A stretch of 7,139 nucleotides of DNA from Victivallales bacterium (GTDB taxonomy: Bacteria; Verrucomicrobiota; Lentisphaeria; Oligosphaerales; Oligosphaeraceae), in assembly GCA_900771165.1 (NCBI GenBank), contig CAAGMX010000111.1, forward strand, positions 1 through 7,139. Reading direction: 5' to 3'. Positions 1 through 5,041 of the stretch are shown here, one piece after another. Under the pieces are notes generated by a model, which had not been told where the DNA came from, made no database searches, and saw only the letters and a list, made by a program, of their open reading frames with translations. The stretch's first letter is position 1. The number at the start of each line of letters is the position of its first letter. The position numbers and the translations under genes were made by a program.

Positions 1-136
1 CGGTGCGCCCGGCAGTCATCCAGAAGAGGGGGATGGGACTCTGGTCGTCTTCCGGCAGGAAGCCGGGAAAGAGCCCCGGGAGTCTGGTGCAGCGGGAGAG
101 GGCTTTCAGGAAGGGGGTAGGCAAGCGTGTCTCCAT
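1..136 (-). CDS. N-terminus of an unidentified protein, cut by the window edge
   Basis: An open frame runs from an ATG at 136-134 through 45 codons to the edge with no stop, beginning METRLPTPFLKALSR. It is too short to place in a family. Residues seen are basic and proline/leucine-rich at the start, then an acidic PEDDQ patch near residues 28-32 and FWMTAGRT at the break. The start is supported by the best Shine-Dalgarno in the window: AGGAG on the minus strand, six bases before the ATG. It begins 25 bases after the stop of the SirB1-like gene, in the same direction, so it is probably the next gene of that operon. No function is assigned. A chance open frame of this length is possible, but the ribosome-binding site and spacing argue against it. 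Confidence 0.55.
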   Translation of the reverse strand, partial: METRLPTPFLKALSRCTRLPGLFPGFLPEDDQSPIPLFWMTAGRT

Positions 137-147
137 GAGAGTCTCCT
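137..147 (-). promoter_or_regulatory. Shine-Dalgarno site for the edge gene
   Basis: The minus strand reads AGGAG, then ACTCTC, then ATG. This is a near-canonical ribosome-binding site with six-base spacing. It is the only clear one in the window and fixes the start of the partial gene. Confidence 0.55.
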
Positions 148-161
148 GGGAGCAAGGGGGG

Positions 162-1007
162 TTACTGCGGGGATTCCCCGGGCTGGGGGGCGGCGGTGCG
201 GGGGCCGTAAGGATAGGGAAGGGGATTTTCCTGGAGGCCGTCCAGCCGCTGGAGGATTTCCAGGAAGAGATGGGTGTCGTAGACTTCCCAGGAGGCCAGG
301 GCCCCGGTGAGCAGCTGGCAGAGGTAGAGCTGGAGGATCTGCTGGTCGTGGAGGGGGCAGATTTCATCCTGCTCCTGGAGGCGCTGGCATTGCCAGCCCC
401 GTTCCGGGAGGCAGATCCATTCCTTGGAGAGGAAGCCGATGAAGCCGTTGCAGAAGACCACCTGGGCTTCCAGGCCCCGGAGGGCGGCCAGATGGCAGCA
501 CAGAAGGGAGAGGACCAGGGGGGCGGCTCCGCCATCGCCTCCCAGCACATCCCCCAGAAGGTAGTCCTCGATGGCGATCCAGGGCATGGGGGGCACGAAG
601 AATCCCTCGCTCTCCATGATGTCGCACAGCTTCTGGGGAGTGAGGGGACCCCGGCACCTCTGCCGGAACTTCTTTTCCGTGCGCTGGAGCAGATCCCGCA
701 GGAAGGAGGGGGAGCTGCTGGTGTCGTAGAGGAGGTCGATTTGCGTCAGGGCCTCCAGGGCGGAGATCCGGGCCTGCTCATAGTCCTTCACCAGCTTGTC
801 CAGGATGGCGTTCTGCTGGAGAAGCGCCCCCAACTGGTGGGCCCGGCGGCGCACATTCTTGTCGGATTCCTCCTGGAGGAGGCCAAGGGTCTCCTCCGCC
901 TTTCCGCCCTTGAGGATGGAATCCATGGCCAGGGAGGCCAGGGCTTCATCGCTGTCGGCCAGGAGTTCCCGGGCGGCCTGGAGATTGGAGGAGCAGGAGG
1001 AAGGCAT
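162..1007 (-). CDS. SirB1-like transglutaminase-fold protein with helical N-terminal region
   Basis: The 281-aa product starts at the ATG at 1007, two bases after the lytic transglycosylase stop; a longer in-frame extension up to 1265 overlaps that gene and is low-complexity, so it is rejected. Residues about 13-110 are helical and HEAT-like (LLQEESDKNVRRRAHQLG, 43-60). Residues 122-205 resemble the SirB1/transglutaminase-like core (Pfam Transglut_core2): a short helix and aromatic stretch, then IEDYLLGDVL (146-155), GGAAPLVLSLLCCHLAALRGLEAQVV (in the place of the family's 'G-x-P-I-x-L-S-x-x-Y-x-x-x-A-x-x-x-G-L'), then NGFIGFL where relatives have a P-G-H-F-L type motif. The His of that motif is absent, so enzymatic activity is doubtful. 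No signal peptide is seen, so it is probably cytoplasmic. The C-terminal 20 residues are Pro-rich and likely disordered. The family's role is poorly defined. The family call is from pattern memory, not a search. Confidence 0.6.
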   Translation of the reverse strand: MPSSCSSNLQAARELLADSDEALASLAMDSILKGGKAEETLGLLQEESDKNVRRRAHQLGALLQQNAILDKLVKDYEQARISALEALTQIDLLYDTSSSPSFLRDLLQRTEKKFRQRCRGPLTPQKLCDIMESEGFFVPPMPWIAIEDYLLGDVLGGDGGAAPLVLSLLCCHLAALRGLEAQVVFCNGFIGFLSKEWICLPERGWQCQRLQEQDEICPLHDQQILQLYLCQLLTGALASWEVYDTHLFLEILQRLDGLQENPLPYPYGPRTAAPQPGESPQ

Positions 1008-1009
1008 GA

Positions 1010-1630
1010 TCAGGAAAGGGGAGAATCGGTTGGCGGGATGGAGTATTCCCCCGCTTCGTAGAGGGCTTTTTGCCGGAGGATGCTCTGGATGTAGTCCCGG
1101 GTTTCCGGGAAGGTGATTTCCTCCAGATGGAGAGGGGTGCCGGGGGCGGCGGGTTTCCAGTTTCGGAGCACCTGGGTGCGTCCGGCATTGTATTCCGCCA
1201 GGGCCAGGCTTTCCTGGGAAAGGTAGCCATCCCAGTGTTCCCAGGCCCGGGCCAGATACCAGCATCCGATCTCCAGATTCCGTTCCGGATCCAGGAGCTG
1301 CCGGCGGCGGGGACGGGTGGTTTTGTGGACTCTGGCCCAGTCCTGGGCGGCGCCCTTCGTCACCTGCATGAGGCCCAACTCCCCTTTGGCGCCAATGGCG
1401 TCGGGCCGGAAACGGCTCTCCTTCCAGATCAGCGCCCGCACCAGGGCAGGGGAAAGGCCGTGACGCCGGGCGCTTTCCTCCAGCAGGGGCAGGAGTTCCT
1501 CTTCCGTCATGGGCGGGCCGGAGGAAGGGGGCGGAAGAACGCAGGGAAGGCCTCCCAGAAGCAGGAGGCAGAGGAGCAGGGGAAGAAGAAGGTGGGGCGG
1601 AGAAGAAGCGGGGCGGCGCGGGTGCTGCAT
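1010..1630 (-). CDS. Lytic transglycosylase, SLT/goose-lysozyme-like fold, exported
   Basis: A 206-aa protein that should cleave the MurNAc-GlcNAc bond of peptidoglycan, forming 1,6-anhydroMurNAc ends, in the periplasm. The SLT signatures are in order: catalytic Glu71 in WKESRFRPDAIG (69-80), GELGLMQV (83-90), LALAEYNAGRTQV (142-154) and FPETRDYIQSIL (174-185). Residues 1-12 are polar and basic, followed by a very leucine-rich hydrophobic core (14-28), which is a signal peptide or membrane anchor. Cys30 is preceded by Leu-Pro, so this is not a good lipobox. Residues 31-41 form a Pro/Ser linker. At about 165 residues after the export signal it is a minimal SLT domain without LysM or helical-ring domains. 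The start chosen is the ATG at 1630, because the longer frame to 1690 runs back into dut. It lies 16 bases after the dut stop with no visible Shine-Dalgarno, so translational coupling is likely. The family assignment is firm; the exact subfamily is not. Confidence 0.9.
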   Translation of the reverse strand: MQHPRRPASSPPHLLLPLLLCLLLLGGLPCVLPPPSSGPPMTEEELLPLLEESARRHGLSPALVRALIWKESRFRPDAIGAKGELGLMQVTKGAAQDWARVHKTTRPRRRQLLDPERNLEIGCWYLARAWEHWDGYLSQESLALAEYNAGRTQVLRNWKPAAPGTPLHLEEITFPETRDYIQSILRQKALYEAGEYSIPPTDSPLS

Positions 1631-1646
1631 GGGGCGGGCCGGGGGC

Positions 1647-2087
1647 CTAGCGGCATCCCGTGGAGCCGAAGCCGCCTTCCCCACGGTCACTGCTCTCCAA
1701 CGTGTCCGTCAGGACAACCTGCACCTGGGGAAGCCGAAGGAACAGCATCTGGGCAATGCGATCCCCCCGCCGGATGGGAAAGGGCTTGGCACTGTGGTTG
1801 ATGAGAATCACCTGGATCTCGCCCCGGTAGCCGGGATCAATGGTGCCCGGGGCGTTCAGGACCGTAACACCATGCTTCAGGGCCAGGCCGCTGCGGGGAC
1901 GCACATCCGCCACAAAGTCCTGGGGAAGCTGCATCTTCACCCCTGTGGGAATGGCCTTCCATTCTCCGGGGGGCAGGAGATCGTCCACCCGGGAGCGCAG
2001 ATCGAAGGCGGCGTCGGAGTCATGCTGGCGGGCGGGGGTCAGTTCCCGGTCTTCTGGGGCGATTTGGAAAAGGATGGTGTCAACCAT
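1647..2087 (-). CDS. dut: Deoxyuridine 5'-triphosphate nucleotidohydrolase (dUTPase)
   Basis: A 146-aa trimeric-type dUTPase. It hydrolyses dUTP to dUMP and diphosphate, keeping uracil out of DNA and supplying dUMP for thymidylate synthesis. All five family motifs are present: AAFDLRS (26-32), PRSGLA (64-69), GTIDPGYRGEIQVILIN (81-97, with the catalytic-water Asp84 and the uridine-stacking Tyr87), RGDRIAQMLF (107-116) and the C-terminal P-loop-like RGEGGFGSTG (135-144) that closes over the phosphates. Length is typical (E. coli Dut is about 151 aa). It starts at the ATG at 2087, eight bases inside the end of the upstream 232-aa gene, so the two are probably translationally coupled. A GAGGA lies nine bases before the ATG. 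The enzyme is expected to be intact and cytoplasmic. Confidence 0.97.
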   Translation of the reverse strand: MVDTILFQIAPEDRELTPARQHDSDAAFDLRSRVDDLLPPGEWKAIPTGVKMQLPQDFVADVRPRSGLALKHGVTVLNAPGTIDPGYRGEIQVILINHSAKPFPIRRGDRIAQMLFLRLPQVQVVLTDTLESSDRGEGGFGSTGCR

Positions 2088-2778
2088 GGGTCTTCATCCT
2101 CATGTAAAGGGGATAGAACTGGTCCTCGAAACGGGAAAAGAGGCCGTACCGGCGCAGCTTTTCTCCCAGCCGCCGGGCGTCCTCCAGGCTTCCGCATTCC
2201 TGGAAATCCTGCTGAATCTCCTGGAGGACGGCCTGGGGAACACCGCCATCCAGCTGGAAAAGCCCCTTCCGGGCGATGTCCCGGGCATGGAAGGGGAGGG
2301 ACTTCTGCACCATCTGGGCCAGGAAGTGCATCAGGGAGACTTCCCAGGCGTCGTCGGGGCCCACCAGGATGCCCCGCAGCTTTTCCAGATTGTCCTGGGC
2401 GTCAGCGGCGGCCTGTTCCGCCACTTCCAGGGGATTTCCGCTGACCCGCTCTTCCTGGTGGGCCTCCTTGCCGAAGCGCAGGCCGTATTCCAGAAAGCGG
2501 GCGCTCTCCTCCCGGGAGACCACTTCCTCCAGATATCGCCGGGCATCCTCCCCGAAGTTCTCCGTGAGCTTCTGGGTGAAGTAGGCGGGGGTGATGATCC
2601 GGGGACGCTGGGCGGTGACCATTCCTGTGCGCAGCACCAGGGAGCCGGGATGGTCCATCTCCTCGGAGACCACCAGGTATTCCACCCGGGATTCCCCGAA
2701 GGTCTCCAGAATCTTGGGTGGCATGTAGACGATTCGCGTGGAACGCGCCGCATACCAGATGTCTTCGTAGGTGCTCAT
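2080..2778 (-). CDS. Conserved-looking uncharacterised protein upstream of dut
   Basis: A 232-aa soluble protein I cannot name. No signal peptide or membrane segment is visible. Residues 14-62 look like alternating beta strands (RIVYMPP, RVEYLVVSE, SLVLRTGMV, RPRIITP). The rest is mainly helical, with a charged stretch at 76-135 and an amphipathic segment around DDAWEVSLMHFLAQMVQKS (142-160). The C-terminus is Arg/Lys and aromatic-rich (RRYGLFSRFEDQFYPLY, 209-225). From memory the overall pattern recalls an unnamed family in PVC and related phyla, but I cannot confirm it. The start is the ATG at 2778: upstream in-frame sequence to 2928 has a non-protein-like composition, and a pyrimidine-rich leader directly abuts this ATG. 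It leads the dut operon and overlaps dut by eight bases. No nucleotide-metabolism motif is visible. Confidence 0.8.
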   Translation of the reverse strand: MSTYEDIWYAARSTRIVYMPPKILETFGESRVEYLVVSEEMDHPGSLVLRTGMVTAQRPRIITPAYFTQKLTENFGEDARRYLEEVVSREESARFLEYGLRFGKEAHQEERVSGNPLEVAEQAAADAQDNLEKLRGILVGPDDAWEVSLMHFLAQMVQKSLPFHARDIARKGLFQLDGGVPQAVLQEIQQDFQECGSLEDARRLGEKLRRYGLFSRFEDQFYPLYMRMKTHG

Positions 2779-2800
2779 GAAAGAAAAGGGAAAACAAGAG
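2779..2800 (-). promoter_or_regulatory. Polypyrimidine leader directly before the 232-aa gene
   Basis: The mRNA-sense strand here is 21 of 22 pyrimidines, with a single G, and touches the start codon. No Shine-Dalgarno is present. Similar tracts precede the LOG and secreted-protein genes. It may be a U/C-rich initiation element of the kind that ribosomal protein S1 can bind; this role is inferred. Confidence 0.4.
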
Positions 2801-2872
2801 AAATCCTGGGAAAAGGAACAAAGAAGGCCACTTACCGCCCCGCCTCTTTGACCCAAATTCCGTAAACAGGGA

Positions 2873-2897
2873 AATATAATCGGCCTGCCACATTCAA
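2873..2897 (-). promoter_or_regulatory. Weak promoter-like patch before the dut operon
   Basis: On the minus strand TTGAAT (2897-2892) and TATATT (2878-2873) are separated by only 13 bases, too short for a standard sigma70 promoter. One or the other element may be used with an unseen partner. The patch is the only AT-rich stretch in this GC-rich gap and would give a 5' leader of about 90 bases. The opposite strand carries a perfect TATAAT (2875-2880) with TTGACC 21 bases upstream, but no plus-strand gene follows it. Confidence 0.25.
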
Positions 2898-3084
2898 GGG
2901 GAATCCCAGACCCTCCTCCCTTGCCCACACCACACTACACCGGAGGATCATGGGATTTTCCCCCGTGCCCCCGGTTTCCGGAATAATCTTGCCACCCCGG
3001 GGGGGGGAACCCCTGGGGGCACAGGATGTATTTCGGGGGAAAGGAACGCACGGAGTCCCACCATCCGGCGCTATACCATCCACG

Positions 3085-3912
3085 TTATTCGGCCTGGGCG
3101 GGGGATTTCCCTTCGGCGAATCGGTCTCTTCCGGTGAGATCCTGGAGGATTTTCACATCCACAAATCCATTGTCCTGGAGGATCTTCTGGAGGGAAGGGC
3201 CCTGGGTTTCCCCCATTTCCAGGAGGAGAGTCCCTCCGGGCTTCAGCCAGTGACGTGCCTGGATGACAATCTCCCGTTCCAGAGCCAGTCCTTCCTCCTG
3301 GGCTTCCAGGGCCATCCGGGGTTCGTAATCCAGGATTTCCGGGGGCAGCTGCCGGTATTCCTCGGGGGAGACATAGGGGGGATTGGCGGTGATCAGGGGG
3401 AATCGCAGGTGGGAAGGCAGGGGAGCAAAGAGGTCGCCTTGGAGAAAGCGGCAGGCTTCCTGGCTTTGGAGGAGAGCGCAGTTTTGGCTGGCCCACGCCA
3501 GGGCTTCCGGGGAGAGATCCACCCCCCAGAAGTGGAGATCGGGGCGAAGATGGGCCAGGGCCAGGGGAATGGCTCCGGAGCCTGTGCACAAATCCAGCAC
3601 ATCTTCCCCGGGGGGGACGGTCTGGAGGAGAGAGAGGGCGCGGTCCACCAGGAGTTCGGTTTCCGGGCGGGGGATCAGGGTTCCGGGACCCACCCGCAGT
3701 TCCACCTGATGGAATTCCACGGAGCCCACCACATATTGGAAGGGTTCTCCTCCGCAACGGCGCCTGAGCCATTCCTCCCGCAGGAGATCCGGGGAAAGGC
3801 CCCGCCGGGCGCTTTCCCGGGGGAGCAGCTCCTCCATCCACCGTCCTTCCTGCAGGGCGTTTTCCACGCCGGCTTCCCGGAGGGCTTTCTGGGCAGGGGA
3901 GAGGAAGGTCAT
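3085..3912 (-). CDS. prmC: Peptide chain release factor N5-glutamine methyltransferase PrmC
   Basis: A 275-aa S-adenosylmethionine-dependent methyltransferase. It modifies the Gln of the GGQ motif in release factors RF1 and RF2 and so aids translation termination. The N-terminal helical domain (1-75) ends with EPFQYVVGSVEF (56-67), which binds the release factor in this family. The family signature IPRPETE is at 80-86. The SAM-binding loop DLCTGSGAI is at 107-115, and WGVDLSPEAL (129-138) carries the acidic SAM-ribose residue. The catalytic NPPY is at 177-180, where the substrate Gln amide is held. YEPRMALEA (196-204) and DLTGRDRF (258-265) are also typical of HemK/PrmC. Length is standard. 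The start ATG overlaps the LOG stop as ATGA, so the genes are coupled. prfA, the usual neighbour, is not next to it here. Confidence 0.96.
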   Translation of the reverse strand: MTFLSPAQKALREAGVENALQEGRWMEELLPRESARRGLSPDLLREEWLRRRCGGEPFQYVVGSVEFHQVELRVGPGTLIPRPETELLVDRALSLLQTVPPGEDVLDLCTGSGAIPLALAHLRPDLHFWGVDLSPEALAWASQNCALLQSQEACRFLQGDLFAPLPSHLRFPLITANPPYVSPEEYRQLPPEILDYEPRMALEAQEEGLALEREIVIQARHWLKPGGTLLLEMGETQGPSLQKILQDNGFVDVKILQDLTGRDRFAEGKSPAQAE

Positions 3913-4778
3913 TCCTGTTCCCCGTGGCGCACGTCGGCGAACTTCTGGTGATAGAATTGGCGGATGAAGTTCCAGCCTTCCCAGGCGGAGTCGCAGAAAT
4001 GGATCAGATTCAGGTCTTCCGGGGAGATCACGCCGTCCTCCACAAAGCGGTCCCAGTGGATGAGGCCCTTCCAGAAGTCGCTGCCGAAGAGGAGGATGGG
4101 GATTTTGGGGACGATGCCGGTCTGGACCAGGGTCAGGGCCTCGAAGAGTTCATCCATGGTTCCGAAGCCTCCGGGGAAGCAGGCCAGCACTGCCGCCCGC
4201 TTCATGAAATGCATCTTCCGGATGGCAAAGTAGTGGAAGCGGAAATTCAGGTCCGGGGTGATGTAGGGGTTGGGAAACTGCTCAAAGGGAAGGGTGATGT
4301 TCAGGCCCACGGTCAGGCCACCCATTTCCTGGGCGCCCCGGTTGCCGGCTTCCATGATGCCGGGGCCTCCCCCGGTAATCACCACCAGCTCGTAGCCGTC
4401 GCTGGAGTTCTGGTCGTAGGTGGTGACAATCCCCGCAAAATCCCGGGCCATCTCATAGTAGCGGCTGGTTTTCAACATCTGCTCCGCTTTCCGCAGGGCC
4501 GCCTGCTTCTCCGGATCCTCGGGGGCGGAGGACAGGGCTTCCTTGGCCTGGGCGATCGCCGCTTCCGCCTCCTCCCGGGACCGCAGACGGGCACTGCCGA
4601 AAATGACCACCGTGGAGACCACGCGCTTCTTCCGCATCACCTCCTCTGGCTTCAGATATTCCAGCTGCAGACGAATGCCCCGGCAGGAGTCGGACTGGAG
4701 AAATTCCGTGTCTTCCGTGGCCAGTTTGTAGGTGTCTCCCGGAAGTGCCTGGGGAGACGGAGGAAGGATTTTGCTCAT
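3909..4778 (-). CDS. LOG family protein (TIGR00730-type, nucleotide 5'-monophosphate nucleosidase-like)
   Basis: A 289-aa cytoplasmic Rossmann-fold protein. Family hallmarks are VVIFGSAR (57-64), ITGGGPGIMEAGNRGA (134-149), AIRKMHFMKRA (185-195) and PGGFGTMDELFE (202-213); the last two form the nucleotide-monophosphate phosphoribohydrolase site of LOG proteins. Relatives release ribose 5-phosphate from AMP, GMP or cytokinin nucleotides, and older annotations say 'lysine decarboxylase', which is wrong for the family. It is longer than the roughly 190-residue core: it has an extra N-terminal 52 residues and a charged helical insert at about 65-112, so it belongs to a longer subgroup. The actual substrate cannot be read from sequence. 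The start is the ATG at 4778, preceded by a pyrimidine-rich leader. It overlaps prmC by four bases, forming a two-gene unit. Confidence 0.88.
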   Translation of the reverse strand: MSKILPPSPQALPGDTYKLATEDTEFLQSDSCRGIRLQLEYLKPEEVMRKKRVVSTVVIFGSARLRSREEAEAAIAQAKEALSSAPEDPEKQAALRKAEQMLKTSRYYEMARDFAGIVTTYDQNSSDGYELVVITGGGPGIMEAGNRGAQEMGGLTVGLNITLPFEQFPNPYITPDLNFRFHYFAIRKMHFMKRAAVLACFPGGFGTMDELFEALTLVQTGIVPKIPILLFGSDFWKGLIHWDRFVEDGVISPEDLNLIHFCDSAWEGWNFIRQFYHQKFADVRHGEQE

Positions 4779-4799
4779 GGAAGGAAGAGGGGGATGAGG
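4779..4799 (-). promoter_or_regulatory. Polypyrimidine leader directly before the LOG gene
   Basis: Twenty of 21 bases upstream of the ATG are C or T on the mRNA strand, with one A. No Shine-Dalgarno is present. It matches the leader type seen before the 232-aa gene and the secreted-protein gene. Confidence 0.4.
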
Positions 4800-4839
4800 T
4801 GTGTCAAGTCTGCGCCCCTGCCGGTGGCGGAAAGAGGCC

Positions 4840-4852
4840 GGGGGGGGGGGGG
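4840..4852. repeat. 13-base G homopolymer (C13 on the coding strand)
   Basis: Thirteen consecutive Gs sit 62-74 bases upstream of the LOG start codon, in the gap rather than inside a gene. On the mRNA-sense strand this is C13. More G runs follow (4855-4857, 4892-4895, 4898-4902), so the plus strand has quadruplex-forming potential. Runs of this length are prone to slippage in replication and also to sequencing error. Confidence 0.85.
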
Positions 4853-5011
4853 CAGGGCAGGCAGAGGAGAAAGAAGAACGGACGGGACGCAGGGGAAGGG
4901 GGCGTCTCGTCCGTCGAAGGGGAGGGAAAGATGTGTGGGGAGGAATGTGGCGACCGGGGCGTTCCTGGGGCTCCTGGCTCCGGCAGAAGCAGAGCGAAGG
5001 GGAGGGGAGCT

Positions 5012-5036
5012 CCCAGGGGCCTGGGTGGCGTCCGCC
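5012..5036 (-). terminator. GC-rich hairpins after the secreted-protein gene
   Basis: Starting a few bases after the stop, the minus strand has GGCG-GA-CGCC (5036-5027) and then CCCAG-GCCC-CTGGG (5025-5012). The second is a clean five-pair stem with a four-base loop. Neither is followed by a T-run, so if this is a terminator it is of the tract-less kind. The position suits termination; the function is inferred. Confidence 0.3.
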
Positions 5037-5041
5037 GGGGA

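Larger units (their letters stand above)
2779..3084. other. Intergenic region between prmC and the dut operon
   Basis: This 306-base gap holds no credible gene; an 83-codon minus-strand frame across it has no protein-like character. Next to prmC there is a GC-rich block (2995-3019) with CCCC, nine Gs, AA, CCCC, T, GGGGG, which could fold but has no following T-run. A small inverted repeat CCGG-TTT-CCGG lies at 2971-2981. An AT-rich patch at 2855-2880 is the likeliest place for the dut-operon promoter. Directly before the start at 2778 the mRNA strand is 21 of 22 pyrimidines. No tRNA, riboswitch or other named RNA could be recognised. Confidence 0.6.
4779..5041. other. Intergenic region with G13 tract and pyrimidine-rich leader
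   Basis: This 263-base gap separates the secreted-protein gene from LOG. Frames across it give only low-complexity Pro/Ser or Arg/Gly strings, so no gene is called. It contains GC-rich hairpins just after the secreted-protein stop, a run of 13 Gs at 4840-4852, further G-rich purine stretches to about 4902, and the LOG leader (4779-4799), which is 20 of 21 pyrimidines on the mRNA strand. A perfect TTGACA occurs on the minus strand at 4807-4802, but no -10 box follows at a usable distance. I could not identify the LOG promoter. Confidence 0.55.

Noticed and set aside
3..1061. 352-codon plus-strand frame
   Set aside because: It is antisense to the SirB1-like gene and the partial gene, with Gly/Glu/Leu-rich shadow composition and no recognisable motif.
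2848..2880. Plus-strand TTGACC and TATAAT pair
   Set aside because: The spacer is 21 bases, too long, and no plus-strand gene or recognisable RNA follows.
2995..3019. GC-rich block after prmC as an intrinsic terminator
   Set aside because: The C and G runs can pair in several ways, but the loops are too small or ambiguous and no T-run follows on the transcribed strand.
2832..3083. 83-codon minus-strand frame between prmC and the 232-aa gene
   Set aside because: Its Pro/Gly-rich composition is not protein-like, it lies across the promoter-like AT patch, it has no Shine-Dalgarno, and it resembles nothing I know.
3140..3183. 11-base direct repeat TCCTGGAGGAT in prmC
   Set aside because: Both copies fall in codons for Ile-Leu-Gln-Asp, which occurs twice in the C-terminus. 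The similarity is explained by shared codons rather than a DNA element.
4802..4807. Perfect TTGACA on the minus strand before LOG
   Set aside because: A -10 box at the normal distance would fall on CCTTCC directly before the ATG, so no promoter can be built from it.
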